A stretch of DNA of 64,000 bases from assembly GCA_944319915.1 (NCBI GenBank), contig CALUEY010000011.1:1-64000 (forward strand). Reading direction: 5' to 3'. The position numbers were made by a program, and so were the translations under genes. The notes beneath the pieces are model-generated. The model saw nothing but the letters and a program-made list of their open reading frames with translations. It made no database searches and was not told the DNA's origin. Below, in pieces: positions 36,299 to 45,664 of the stretch; the first letter of the stretch is position 1; every line of letters starts with the position of its first letter. The stretch is from an uncultured Prevotella sp. (GTDB lineage: Bacteria > Bacteroidota > Bacteroidia > Bacteroidales > Bacteroidaceae).

Positions 36299-37983
36299 GA
36301 TTTATTATTTTGCCTGTTCTTCACAATATATTCACCAGCTGGCAAAACGCCCAAGCCTCCATCCGCAACGTTAACCTTTGCGCCGCTCAAAGTGTAAATT
36401 TCATACTGACCATCAGCAAGTTCCTCAACCGAAGTTATATTTGTCACAGCCTCTACCGTCTTTCCACCACCCAGCTCATCATACGTTCCTACATACAACG
36501 CTCTGGCGGTAGTGCCATAACTGTTTGTTAAGTAGAGTTCTATCATGGCCGAGCCATACTTATATACCCTTGGGGAATGTATTGTTGGAGCCAAACCGCA
36601 ATTCACGCATGAACCATAGCTATCACAAACTGCCGCATAACCACCAGTGGCACCCGCATAGTCCAAGTCCACATCAAACGTATAATAATTTGCGTCAGCC
36701 TCAGCAACGTTGTGTATCTTGTAGCCACGGAAATATGGCCTTGCCTCCAGGTATATGGGGTATGCACATTGCATATCCTCACCCGCCACCACAGCGTTGC
36801 ACACTATCCGCCCTTGCTGGCACGAAAACATATCAATATATTCCGCGCCCACATCACTTGTGGCCACAATGAAAGCCTCGCCCTGCCCCGTGCTCACGGT
36901 CTCATACTTTCCCGACACATTATTATATAATTGATATTGCCACGAGGCATTTGCCATCACCGCCCCATCGCTGCCAACGGCAGTGAAAGAGTGCAGCTCA
37001 TACATACTGCCGTATCCCGTTGCGTCAAGCCCCGTTCCGTTTACAGAAATGCCATGCGGCTTTACATTCCACCCTATTGCCTCAAGCACCTCAACTGTTT
37101 CCCTGCTTATCGGGAACAGTTTCGTCCTGTCGTCGTATGGATAGTTCATTATGTTCTCTGTTGGCAAGGAGAAATAGCACCCTGTTCTATAAGGCACATA
37201 GCCTTCAGCTGAACTATAAAGAGGAAGCTCCTTTCCCCCAACAGACAGCTTCAAGTCTTCTTTCAAGAAGCTCTCTATCTCCTCACTGCTCCCCCGCAAA
37301 GCCATTGAGCCAAGCGTCTTCGTCCCATCGGTCACCATGTTGTCAAAGGCAGAGGCCATGCGCTGTATTGCAAAGTTAAACCTGCCATCCCTTATGGCGA
37401 CACTCGTTCCAAACCCCAGCACATGGGCAATGTGCCTCTGCAAGGCCGTTGTCATGTTGTCATACCCATAAGGGCCTTGGTCGTATGCCCACGACGAATT
37501 CCATGCTATATATGGGTTAATCTCTATTATACCCGCTTCAAGTATTTTTCTACGCCCCTGATAATACAGGCTCGATGGCATTGACATTCTGGCTGTTCCC
37601 CTTGAATACTTCACTGTAGTTTTTATCTCCACATCCGGGGATATCTGGTCATTAAACATAAACGTAATGCATACCGGGTCTGATATTTCAATCTTGCCCT
37701 CCCAGCAATCCATAGCCATACGGATGCAATGAAGAATACCCTCACTTTTATAGCCATAAGGATCGCTAATAACAGCCAAGAACTTCCTTTCCCTCGACCA
37801 AATAGTGTCATTTGCCCCACTTCCCGCCATAACACTCCGGGTGGGAATGGCTTGCCGAAGCATTTGAGAGAAAGCATCCACACTATCCACATACACCACC
37901 TCTCCGGTTTCTTCATCCTGCGCCATGACAGGCAATGCAATGAAAGCAACAATCAACAGTAATAAATACATTTTGTGTTTCAT
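36274..37983 (-). CDS. Secreted zincin-like protein with a degenerate active site
   Basis: 569 residues; signal peptide MYLLLLIVAFIALPVMAQ. The region around residues 150-200 (GIIEINPYIAWNSSWAYDQG, NMTTALQRHIAHVLGFGTSV) has the context of Bacteroidales zinc metalloproteases, in which the helix reads A-L-H-E-x-x-H-x-L-G-F. Here the His-Glu pair is replaced by R-H, so the catalytic Glu is gone and proteolysis is unlikely. Downstream LPTENIMNYPYDDRTKLFPI resembles the Met-turn region. Two beta domains and a sorting-like C-terminus (ADGQYEIYTLSGAKVNVADG, LPAGEYIVKNRQNNKSWKKY) follow. It heads the operon; a TATATTTG box lies at 38016-38023 on the minus strand. Confidence 0.7.
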   Translation of the reverse strand: MKHKMYLLLLIVAFIALPVMAQDEETGEVVYVDSVDAFSQMLRQAIPTRSVMAGSGANDTIWSRERKFLAVISDPYGYKSEGILHCIRMAMDCWEGKIEISDPVCITFMFNDQISPDVEIKTTVKYSRGTARMSMPSSLYYQGRRKILEAGIIEINPYIAWNSSWAYDQGPYGYDNMTTALQRHIAHVLGFGTSVAIRDGRFNFAIQRMASAFDNMVTDGTKTLGSMALRGSSEEIESFLKEDLKLSVGGKELPLYSSAEGYVPYRTGCYFSLPTENIMNYPYDDRTKLFPISRETVEVLEAIGWNVKPHGISVNGTGLDATGYGSMYELHSFTAVGSDGAVMANASWQYQLYNNVSGKYETVSTGQGEAFIVATSDVGAEYIDMFSCQQGRIVCNAVVAGEDMQCAYPIYLEARPYFRGYKIHNVAEADANYYTFDVDLDYAGATGGYAAVCDSYGSCVNCGLAPTIHSPRVYKYGSAMIELYLTNSYGTTARALYVGTYDELGGGKTVEAVTNITSVEELADGQYEIYTLSGAKVNVADGGLGVLPAGEYIVKNRQNNKSWKKYIVR

Positions 37984-38015
37984 AACCTTCCCTCCATATT
38001 CATTATTATATAGTA

Positions 38016-38023
38016 CAAATATA
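38016..38023 (-). promoter_or_regulatory. -7 box of the secreted-protein operon
   Basis: Read on the minus strand it is TATATTTG, 32 nt before the ATG at 37983. Confidence 0.6.
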
Positions 38024-38296
38024 GCGAATTTTACCTACAAATGATTTATCGTGATTCTGTTTTATGTTTTTTAACGTCATCGTACCCAAGGTAACAACAG
38101 TTGCAAACAAGTCATCAACACCATTACTTAACATCACCCCGCCACAATCGGCCACGCCGTGGCAACCATCTTGCCCAGCGGCATTGGCAGGCAGCCGCCC
38201 GTCTCCCCCGCTGGTGTCCTAAACGCCGCCAAATGTGTTCAAAGAGTAAATATTTCACTCTTATTATGTTAAATTCAAACAACTGGCAAGCCAATC

Positions 38297-38328
38297 TTTG
38301 TTCCACAAAACAGAATTTGTTACCTTTG
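38297..38328 (+). promoter_or_regulatory. Promoter of the sulfate-activation operon
   Basis: TTTG at 38297-38300, 20 bp, TACCTTTG at 38321-38328: both elements at the expected spacing. The ATG of cysQ is at 38470, so the leader is about 135 nt, long enough for regulation; no riboswitch was recognised in it. Confidence 0.7.
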
Positions 38329-38469
38329 CAGGATACAAGCCAGACCGAGCAAGCGACAGAAATGCCCTGCGCAAGGCCCTCGGCAGCGCCCTTGCAGTGT
38401 ACAACCCTTGCTGGCGCCACACGCCGCCGACTGCACAGAAGGCCGCAACGCACAAACAAACAACCAACA

Positions 38470-39324
38470 ATGGAAACTAAAGGACAACTGCTCACGGTGG
38501 CCGCAAACGCCGCCATAGCCGCCGGGGGCGAGATAATGGATGTTTACACCGACCCCACGCAGGACTTCGGCATCGAGCTGAAGGCCGACAGCTCACCCCT
38601 CACGCGGGCCGACCGCCGGGCCGACGCCGCCATAGCCGCCGCCCTGAAGCCCACGGGCATCAGCCTGCTGAGCGAGGAGAGCGCCCACGCCCCCTACACC
38701 GAGCGCAGCTCGTGGCAGCGCCTGTGGATAGTCGACCCGCTCGACGGCACCAAGGAGTTCATAAAGAAGAACGGCGACTTCACCGTAAACATAGCCCTGG
38801 CAGAGGGCGGGCAGCCCACGCTCGGCGTAATCTACGTGCCGGCCACGCGCGAGCTTTACTGGGGCGCGCTGGGCATGGGGGCAGGCAAGCTCACCGCCGT
38901 AGGCACCGAGGCGCGCTTCGCCTCGGCAGAGGAGCTGGCCTCCAAGTCGGCCATGCTGCCACTGGCGGGCGGCCCGAGGCCTTTCACCGTGGTGGCCTCA
39001 CGCTCGCACATGAACGCCGAGACGCAGGCCTGCATCGACGGCCTCTGCGCCGAGCACGGCCACGTGGCCACGCTCTCGCGCGGCAGCTCGCTGAAGATTT
39101 GCATGGTGGCCGAGGGCAAGGCCGATGTCTACCCGCGCTTTGCGCCCACCATGGAGTGGGACACGGCGGCTGGCAACGCCATAGCCTGCGCCGCCGGGTG
39201 CGAGGTGGTGCGCGCCGACGACGGCCGGCCGCTCCGCTACAACAAGCCCGACCTGCACAACCCCTGGTTCATAGTGCGCCGCCCCTCGGCGCCAACACAA
39301 ACTGCCCTTAGCCATGAACTTTGA
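38470..39324 (+). CDS. cysQ: 3'(2'),5'-bisphosphate nucleotidase CysQ
   Basis: 284 residues from ATG 38470 (METKGQLLTVAANAAIAAGG); the longer frame from 38101 starts upstream of the promoter. Inositol-monophosphatase fold: SPLTRADRRAD, SLLSEESA, then the metal motif WIVDPLDGTKEFIKKNGDFT, and VYPRFAPTMEWDTAAGNAIA. It removes the 3'-phosphate of PAP, the by-product of sulfotransfer and PAPS reduction, so it recycles what the sulfotransferase at the end of the operon makes. Overlaps the next gene by 11 nt. Confidence 0.94.
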   Translation: METKGQLLTVAANAAIAAGGEIMDVYTDPTQDFGIELKADSSPLTRADRRADAAIAAALKPTGISLLSEESAHAPYTERSSWQRLWIVDPLDGTKEFIKKNGDFTVNIALAEGGQPTLGVIYVPATRELYWGALGMGAGKLTAVGTEARFASAEELASKSAMLPLAGGPRPFTVVASRSHMNAETQACIDGLCAEHGHVATLSRGSSLKICMVAEGKADVYPRFAPTMEWDTAAGNAIACAAGCEVVRADDGRPLRYNKPDLHNPWFIVRRPSAPTQTALSHEL

Positions 39325-40885
39325 GATAGTATTCGTAGTGTGCTGCCTCGCGGCCATGCTCGTGGCACTCATCCGCGACAAGATGCGGCCCGGCATCGTG
39401 CTGCTCTCGGTGGTAGTGGTGTTCATGGCAGCAGGCATCATCACCCCCAAGCAGATGGTGGCGGGCTTCAGCAACCGCGGCATGATAACCGTGGGGCTGC
39501 TCTTCCTCGTGAGCGAGGGCATACGCCAGAGCGGCGCCCTCGGCACTGTGGTGAAGAAGATGCTGCCAGGCGCCGGGGCCACTGTGGGCCGGGCGCAGCT
39601 GCGCCTGCTGCCCATAGTGAGCGCGTTCTCGGCATTCCTCAACAATACGCCGGTGGTGGTAATATTCGCCCCGATAATAAAGAACTGGGCCAAGCGCGTG
39701 GGCCTGCCCTGCACCAAGTTCCTCATACCCCTGTCATACGCCACCATCCTCGGCGGGCTGTGCACGCTCATAGGCACGTCGACCAACCTCGTGGTCCACG
39801 GCATGATGACCGACCGCGGCCTGCCGGGGCTCAAGATGTTCGACCTTGCCTACATCGGGCTGCCCATCACCATAGTGGGCCTGGCGTTCATCATGCTCAC
39901 CTCCAAGAAGCTGCTGCCCGCCGAGCGTCCCGACACCTTTGAGGACGAGGAGGCCGAGGCGCAGGAGGCATCGGGCCGCCACGTGGTGGAGGTGGTGCTG
40001 GCCTCGCGCTTCCCGGGGCTGAAGCGCAAGCTCAAGAACTTCGACTTCAAGCGGCGCTACGGTGCCGAGGTGAAGGAGATACGCCAGGGCGGCCAGGTAA
40101 TCACCGAGAACCTTGGCGAGGTGCGCCTGCAGCAGGGCGACACGCTCGTGCTCGTGGCCGACGACGCCTTTACGCGCACCTGGGGCGACTCGTCGGTGTT
40201 CCTGATGATGACCAATGGCCGCGAGATACCCACCCGGCCGATGCCCGCCTGGAAGAAGTGGACGGCCCTGGCCCTGCTCATCGTCATGATAGTGGGCGCC
40301 ACTGTGGGCGAGCTTCCCGCCGTGAAGGAGCGTTTCCCGGGCGTAAAGATGGACATGTTCTTCTTCTCCGCCATCACGGCGGTGGTCATGGCCTGGCTCA
40401 AGCTATTCCCCCCGAAGAAATACACCAAATACATCAGCTGGGACATACTCATCACCATAGCCTGCGCCTTCGCCATAAGCGCAGCCATGGAGGAGTCGGG
40501 CCTGGCCGCGCTCATAGCCAATTTCATAAAGGGCGTAAGCGGAAGCCTCGGCGCATGGGGCGCGCTGGCGCTGCTCTACGCCGTAACGCTGCTCATCACC
40601 GAGCTGATAACCAACAACGCTGCCGCCGCGCTGGCCTTCCCGCTCGCGCTTGAAACGGCCGCCAAGTTCGGCGTAGACCCCATGCCCTTCTTCATAGCCA
40701 TCTGCATAGCGGCCTCGGCCGGATTCGCCACTCCCATAGGCTACCAGACCAACCTGATAGTGCAGGGAGCGGGCAACTACAAGTTTACCGACTTCATCAA
40801 GGTTGGCGTGCCGATGGACCTGATAGTCATGGCTGTGTCCGTTGGCCTCATACCGCTAATATGGCCGTTCGCCCCGGCAGCCTGA
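39314..40885 (+). CDS. SLC13/DASS-family anion permease (probable sulfate transporter)
   Basis: 523 residues with about 11 membrane segments. N-terminal half: EIVFVVCCLAAMLVALI, KQMVAGFSNRGMITVGLLFL, and the family signature FLNNTPVVVIFAPIIKNWAK with LCTLIGTSTNLVVHG. A cytoplasmic TrkA-C-like domain (about 215-290: LKNFDFKRRYGAEVKEIRQG, LQQGDTLVLVADD) splits the two halves. The second half repeats the motif (LITELITNNAAAALAFPLAL, FATPIGYQTNLIVQGAGNYK). Position between cysQ and cysC makes sulfate the likely substrate; no sodium-site proof. Confidence 0.88.
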   Translation: MNFEIVFVVCCLAAMLVALIRDKMRPGIVLLSVVVVFMAAGIITPKQMVAGFSNRGMITVGLLFLVSEGIRQSGALGTVVKKMLPGAGATVGRAQLRLLPIVSAFSAFLNNTPVVVIFAPIIKNWAKRVGLPCTKFLIPLSYATILGGLCTLIGTSTNLVVHGMMTDRGLPGLKMFDLAYIGLPITIVGLAFIMLTSKKLLPAERPDTFEDEEAEAQEASGRHVVEVVLASRFPGLKRKLKNFDFKRRYGAEVKEIRQGGQVITENLGEVRLQQGDTLVLVADDAFTRTWGDSSVFLMMTNGREIPTRPMPAWKKWTALALLIVMIVGATVGELPAVKERFPGVKMDMFFFSAITAVVMAWLKLFPPKKYTKYISWDILITIACAFAISAAMEESGLAALIANFIKGVSGSLGAWGALALLYAVTLLITELITNNAAAALAFPLALETAAKFGVDPMPFFIAICIAASAGFATPIGYQTNLIVQGAGNYKFTDFIKVGVPMDLIVMAVSVGLIPLIWPFAPAA

Positions 40886-40900
40886 CAAAGCCACAAACGC

Positions 40901-41500
40901 ATGGAACACATTTACCCCATATTCGACAAGATGCTCACCCGCGCCGACAAGGAGGCCCTGCTGGGCCAGCGAGGCCTCATGGTGTGGATGACGGGCCTGA
41001 GCGGCTCGGGCAAGAGCACGCTGGCCATCGCGCTCGAACGTGAGCTGCAGCGGCGCGGCATACTGTGCCGCATACTCGACGGCGACAACATCCGCTCGGG
41101 CATAAACAACAACCTCGGCTTCTCGCCCGGCGACAGACGCGAGAACATACGCCGCATAGCCGAGGTGGCGCGGCTGTTCGTTGACACGGGCATCGTAACC
41201 ATCGCGGCCTTCATCAGCCCCAGCGAGGAGCTGCGGCAGATGGCCGCCGGCATCATTGGCGCCGACGATTTCTTCGAGGTATACGTAAACACGCCGCTAA
41301 GCGTGTGCGAACAGCGCGACGTGAAGGGCCTCTACGCCAAGGCGCGGCGGGGCGAGGTACGCGAGTTCACGGGCGTCTCGGCCCCGTTCGAGGCCCCGCA
41401 GTCGCCCGCGCTCGCCATCGACACGTCGGCCCGACCGCTGGAGGACTGCGTGGAAGAAGTGCTCAAACTCATTTTACCGAAGATAAAGAAGCAAAACTAA
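40901..41500 (+). CDS. cysC: Adenylylsulfate kinase CysC
   Basis: 199 residues. P-loop MTGLSGSGKSTLAIALEREL; APS-binding region RILDGDNIRSGINNNLGFSP followed by GDRRENIRRIAEVARLFVDT; lid and core FEVYVNTPLSVCEQRDVKGL, YAKARRGEVREFTG. Complete length for a stand-alone APS kinase. It phosphorylates APS to PAPS. It starts 15 nt after the permease and ends 6 nt before cysD. Confidence 0.95.
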   Translation: MEHIYPIFDKMLTRADKEALLGQRGLMVWMTGLSGSGKSTLAIALERELQRRGILCRILDGDNIRSGINNNLGFSPGDRRENIRRIAEVARLFVDTGIVTIAAFISPSEELRQMAAGIIGADDFFEVYVNTPLSVCEQRDVKGLYAKARRGEVREFTGVSAPFEAPQSPALAIDTSARPLEDCVEEVLKLILPKIKKQN

Positions 41501-41506
41501 ACAGAT

Positions 41507-42418
41507 ATGGCAGAAGACTACAACCTTAGCCACTTGAAGCAATTAGAGGCAGAGTCAATCTACATCATACGCGAGGTGGCAGCCGAGTTCGAGAACCCGG
41601 TGATGCTCTACAGCATAGGCAAGGATTCATCGGTGATGGCCCACCTGGCCGAAAAGGCCTTCTATCCGGGCAAGCCGCCTTTCCCCTTGATGCACATCGA
41701 CTCCAAGTGGAAGTTCAAAGAGATGCTCAAGTTCCGCGACGACTACGCGCGCGAGCACGGCTGGAAGCTCATAGTGGAGTCTAACATGAAGGCCTTCCGC
41801 GAGGGCGTGGGGCCGTTCACCCACGGCAGCAAGGTGCACACCGACCTCATGAAGACCCAGGCGCTGCTCCACGCGCTCGACAAGTACAAGTTCGACGCGG
41901 CCTTCGGGGGCGCACGCCGCGACGAGGAGAAGTCGCGGGCCAAGGAGCGCATTTTCTCCTTCCGCAACAAGTTCCACCAGTGGGACCCCAAGAACCAGCG
42001 CCCGGAGCTGTGGGACATATACAACACCCGGGTGAACAAGGGCGAGAACATACGAGTGTTCCCGCTGTCAAACTGGACCGAGCTTGACGTGTGGCAGTAC
42101 ATAAGGATTGAGAAGATACCCATCGTGCCGCTCTACTTCGCCAAGATGCGGCCTGTGGTGAACATCGACGGCACGCTCATCATGCCCGACGACGACCGCC
42201 TGCCCGAGAAGTACCGTGACCAGATAGAGATGAAGATGGTGCGCTTCCGCACGCTGGGCTGCTGGCCGCTCACGGGCGCCGTGGAGTCGAGCGCAGACAC
42301 TATTGAGAAGATTGTGGAGGAGATGATGACCACCACCAAGTCTGAACGCACCACGCGAGTGATCGACTTCGACCAGGACTCCAGCATGGAGCAGAAGAAA
42401 CGCGAGGGATACTTTTGA
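41507..42418 (+). CDS. cysD: Sulfate adenylyltransferase subunit 2
   Basis: 303 residues. PP-loop ATP pyrophosphatase: [20 protein letters not shown] with the S-x-G-K-D-S core, then [40 protein letters not shown], and [20 protein letters not shown]. It makes APS from sulfate and ATP together with the GTPase subunit CysN. A gap of 344 nt filled with repeats separates it from cysN, unusual for these partners, which are normally adjacent. Confidence 0.96.
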   Translation: MAEDYNLSHLKQLEAESIYIIREVAAEFENPVMLYSIGKDSSVMAHLAEKAFYPGKPPFPLMHIDSKWKFKEMLKFRDDYAREHGWKLIVESNMKAFREGVGPFTHGSKVHTDLMKTQALLHALDKYKFDAAFGGARRDEEKSRAKERIFSFRNKFHQWDPKNQRPELWDIYNTRVNKGENIRVFPLSNWTELDVWQYIRIEKIPIVPLYFAKMRPVVNIDGTLIMPDDDRLPEKYRDQIEMKMVRFRTLGCWPLTGAVESSADTIEKIVEEMMTTTKSERTTRVIDFDQDSSMEQKKREGYF

Positions 42419-42419
42419 G

Positions 42420-42447
42420 TTAAAAATTAAAAATTAAAAATTAAAAA
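42420..42447 (+). repeat. Four tandem TTAAAAA heptamers
   Basis: Perfect 7-bp repeats immediately after the cysD stop (42420, 42427, 42434, 42441). Short perfect repeats of this kind can change in number by slippage. Confidence 0.85.
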
Positions 42448-42604
42448 AGGCTGCGCCAAGGGCAATGGACTATAGGCGAAGGAGCTGCCATAACCCTGCA
42501 TAGCGAGGCGAAGGAGCTAATCAAGCATTGGCAATAGGCCATGCCTGGCACGGCTGGGGCGGTAAAGCATATTTACAAATATGCTTCTTGAGCCATGCTG
42601 AGGT

Positions 42605-42692
42605 CGTTTGGCGCGGCGAAACAGACCGTTTGGCGCGGCAAAACAGGCCGTTCTGGAGCACAAAACAGGCCGTTTTGCGGGCCAAGACGGCC
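42605..42692. repeat. 22-bp tandem repeat array, locus 2
   Basis: Four contiguous 22-nt units (42605, 42627, 42649, 42671), the clearest of the three arrays. A typical unit is CGTTTGGCGCGGC followed by AAAACAGGC; the halves are inverted copies of each other. It lies inside the sulfate operon between cysD and cysN. No spacers separate the units. Confidence 0.85.
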
Positions 42693-42762
42693 CGCGGGGC
42701 AACCGCTTGAGCCTCAACACCTTGCAAACAAAGGCCGGAAAGGCCGACAAAAACGAAAAATC

Positions 42763-44517
42763 ATGACAGAGACAAGCAACAACAACGACAATCCGAAAGG
42801 CAAGAAGATGTCGATAGAAGAGTTTCTCGACAACGACGAACGAAAGGACTTGCTGCGCCTGCTCACCGCCGGGTCGGTGGACGACGGCAAGTCTACGCTC
42901 ATTGGTCGGCTGCTCTTCGACAGCAAGAAGATATACGAGGACCAGCTCGACGCCCTCGAACGCGACAGCAAGCGCATGGGCAACGCCGGCGACCACATTG
43001 ACTACGCCCTGCTGCTCGACGGCCTCAAGGCCGAGCGCGAGCAGGGCATAACCATCGATGTGGCCTACCGCTACTTCTCCACCAACCGCCGCAAGTTCAT
43101 CATAGCCGACACTCCGGGCCACGAGCAGTACACGCGCAACATGATTACCGGCGGCTCCACGGCGCAGCTGGCCATCATCCTCGTAGACGCCCGCAACGGC
43201 GTGATAACGCAGACCAGGCGCCACACGTTCCTCGTGTCGCTCCTGGGCATCAAGCACGTGGTGCTGGCCGTAAACAAGATGGATCTCATGGACTTCTCTG
43301 AGGAGGTGTACCGCCGCATCGTGGCCGACTACATGGCCTTCACCAAGCCGCTCGGCATACCCGACATACAGTGCATACCGCTCTCCGCCCTCGACGGCGA
43401 CAACGTGGTGGAACGCTCCGGGCGCACCCCGTGGTACGGCGGCCCGGCCCTGCTCGACTTCCTCGAAAGCGTGCAGGTGGGCACCGACCAGAACATGGCC
43501 GACCTGCGTTTCCCCGTGCAGTACGTGCTGCGCCCCAACCTCAACTTCCGAGGCTTCTGCGGCAAGGTGGCCTCGGGAGTGGTGCGCAAGGGCGACGAGG
43601 TGATGGCGTTGCCCTCTGGCAAGAAGAGCAGGGTGAAGGAGATAGTCACCTACGACGGCAACCTGGCCTACGCCTTCCCGCCGCAGTGCGTCACGCTCAC
43701 GCTCGAAGACGAGATTGACGTGTCGCGCGGCGAGATGCTCGTGCACCCCGACAACCTGCCGCACACGGGCCGCTGCTTCGAGGCCATGCTCGTATGGATG
43801 GACGAGGAACCCATGGACACCTCCAAGCAGTTCTACCTGAAGCAGACAACCAACACCACCCGCGCACGCATCGAGGGCATACGCTACCGCGTTGACGTGA
43901 ACACGATGGAGCAGAGCAACGCCTCTGCCCTGAAGCTCAACGAGATAGGGAAGGTGGTGATTGCCACGAACAAGGAGCTGTTCTTCGACCCTTACATGAA
44001 GAACAAGGCCACAGGGTCGTTCATCATCATCGACCCCGTGACCAACAACACCTCGGCCGTGGGCATGATAACGGCGCCGGCCGACACCGCCGACCTCTTT
44101 ACGCCCATCACCGACGACGACCGCAAGGGCATGGAGCGGGGCCAGTCGATGGTGAGCCAGGCCGAGCGCGAGCGGCGCATAGGCCAGCAAGGGCGCGTGT
44201 ACTGGATTGGGGGTGGCTCTGCCGAGCAGCAGAGCGCGCTCGCCCTCACGCTTGAGCGCCGCCTGTTCGACATCGGGCAGTATGCCGTGGCCATCACTCC
44301 CGGCCTCTACCCAGGGGCCGACGCCGCCGCCATGGCGCGCAGGCTGGCCGGCGGAGGCATTATAGTGGCCTGCTGCGCAGCGCCTGACGCCGATGTGGAA
44401 TGCGGCACCGACGTGCGCCTGTGCATAGGCAACGGCGCGCAAGCTGCCCCCGGCGCAAGGCCTATTGCCCCCGAGCGGATGCAGCAGGCAGTGGAAGACA
44501 TAATCAACGAAGCATAG
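42763..44517 (+). CDS. cysN: Sulfate adenylyltransferase subunit 1 with a degenerate APS-kinase-like tail
   Basis: 584 residues from ATG 42763 ([20 protein letters not shown]); upstream codons lie in the 22-bp repeats. GTPase motifs: [20 protein letters not shown] (G1), [25 protein letters not shown] (G3), [11 protein letters not shown] (G4), then EF-Tu-like barrels. GTP hydrolysis drives APS synthesis by CysD. Residues from about 470 look like the start of an APS kinase, as in CysNC fusions ([35 protein letters not shown]), but the P-loop GLSGSGKST has become [11 protein letters not shown] and the domain is cut to about 110 residues. Kinase activity must come from the separate cysC. Confidence 0.94.
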   Translation: MTETSNNNDNPKGKKMSIEEFLDNDERKDLLRLLTAGSVDDGKSTLIGRLLFDSKKIYEDQLDALERDSKRMGNAGDHIDYALLLDGLKAEREQGITIDVAYRYFSTNRRKFIIADTPGHEQYTRNMITGGSTAQLAIILVDARNGVITQTRRHTFLVSLLGIKHVVLAVNKMDLMDFSEEVYRRIVADYMAFTKPLGIPDIQCIPLSALDGDNVVERSGRTPWYGGPALLDFLESVQVGTDQNMADLRFPVQYVLRPNLNFRGFCGKVASGVVRKGDEVMALPSGKKSRVKEIVTYDGNLAYAFPPQCVTLTLEDEIDVSRGEMLVHPDNLPHTGRCFEAMLVWMDEEPMDTSKQFYLKQTTNTTRARIEGIRYRVDVNTMEQSNASALKLNEIGKVVIATNKELFFDPYMKNKATGSFIIIDPVTNNTSAVGMITAPADTADLFTPITDDDRKGMERGQSMVSQAERERRIGQQGRVYWIGGGSAEQQSALALTLERRLFDIGQYAVAITPGLYPGADAAAMARRLAGGGIIVACCAAPDADVECGTDVRLCIGNGAQAAPGARPIAPERMQQAVEDIINEA

Positions 44518-44521
44518 CACC

Positions 44522-45628
44522 ATGGGATTACTCGAATTCAACAAGCTGCCCATCAACACCCTCGTGGGTGCCGACTGGGATACGTTCAAGAAGGTGTGCG
44601 CCGGGCGCGACATCGACAAGGGCTACCGCCGCAAGTACATCCTCACCAAGGGCGTGTGCCGGCTGCTGAGCCTGCTCACCCCCATACAGGACGCGCGCTA
44701 CCGCCGCCTGCTGGCCGGCAAGCCGCTGGAGCACCCGCCCGTGTTCATACTGGGCCACTGGCGCAGCGGCACAACGTTCATGCACAACGTGCTGTCGTGC
44801 GACCGCCACTTTGGCTACAACACCACTTACCAAACCGTGTTCCCCCACCTGATGATGTTCGGGCAGGCGTTCTTCAAGAAGAACATGGCATGGCTCATGC
44901 CCGACAAGCGGCCCACCGACAACATGGAGCTGGCCGTAGACCTGCCGCAGGAGGAGGAGTTCGCCCTTGCCAACATGATGCCTTACACGTACTACAACTT
45001 CTGGTTCTTCCCCAAGTACATGCAGGAGTACTGCGACCGCTTCCTCACCTTCGAACGGACAACGCCCGAGGAGCTTCGCGTGTTTGAGGAGGTGTTCACC
45101 AAGCTGATAAAGATAAGCCTGTGGAACACCCACGGCACGCAGTTCCTGTCGAAGAACCCGCCCCACACGGGGCGCGTGCGCGAGCTTGTGAAGATGTTCC
45201 CCGACGCCAAGTTCATCTACCTCATGCGCAACCCCTACACCGTGTTCGAGAGCACGCGCAGCTTCTTCTGCAACACCATCCTGCCGCTGAAGCTCGAGGA
45301 CATAAGCCCCGAGGAGCTGGAGCGCAACATACTCAGCGTCTACACAAAGCTATACCACCGCTACCAGCAGGACAAGGCCCTCATCCCGCAGGGCAACCTC
45401 ATAGAGGTGAGGTTCGAGGACTACGAGACCGATGCCTACGGCATGACGCGCCACATCTACGACGCGCTCGGCCTGCCGGGCTTCAAGGAGGCCGACAACG
45501 CCATACGGGCCTACACCGAAAAGAAAAAGGGATACAAGAAGAACGCCTACAGGTACGACGACCGCACCGTGCGCCTCGTGGAGGAAAACTGGGGCTACGC
45601 GCTCAAGGACTGGAACTACTCCATATAG
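44522..45628 (+). CDS. PAPS-dependent sulfotransferase
   Basis: 368 residues. The 5'-phosphosulfate loop VFILGHWRSGTTFMHNVLSC and the 3'-phosphate site KFIYLMRNPYTVFESTRSFF mark a PAPS sulfotransferase of the Sulfotransfer_3 type. Further conserved blocks: LSKNPPHTGRVRELVKMFPD and LIEVRFEDYETD. No signal peptide or membrane segment is visible, so it acts in the cytoplasm, where PAPS is made. It starts 4 nt after cysN and ends the operon, so PAPS production looks dedicated to it. Acceptor is not visible in the sequence; steroids, lipids or glycans are possible. Confidence 0.88.
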   Translation: MGLLEFNKLPINTLVGADWDTFKKVCAGRDIDKGYRRKYILTKGVCRLLSLLTPIQDARYRRLLAGKPLEHPPVFILGHWRSGTTFMHNVLSCDRHFGYNTTYQTVFPHLMMFGQAFFKKNMAWLMPDKRPTDNMELAVDLPQEEEFALANMMPYTYYNFWFFPKYMQEYCDRFLTFERTTPEELRVFEEVFTKLIKISLWNTHGTQFLSKNPPHTGRVRELVKMFPDAKFIYLMRNPYTVFESTRSFFCNTILPLKLEDISPEELERNILSVYTKLYHRYQQDKALIPQGNLIEVRFEDYETDAYGMTRHIYDALGLPGFKEADNAIRAYTEKKKGYKKNAYRYDDRTVRLVEENWGYALKDWNYSI

Positions 45629-45664
45629 AATCGCCAGGGGGCAAGGAGTCGCTTTCCAGGAGCC

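Noticed and set aside
38101-38469. N-terminal extension of CysQ
   Set aside because: The extension covers the promoter and leader; the family start aligns with the ATG at 38470.
42605-42692. CRISPR array
   Set aside because: Units are contiguous with no spacers, and no cas genes are in the window; the same applies to the arrays at 27175 and 53851.
42517-44619. 700-codon minus-strand frame opposite cysN
   Set aside because: Shadow of cysN extended through the repeat array.
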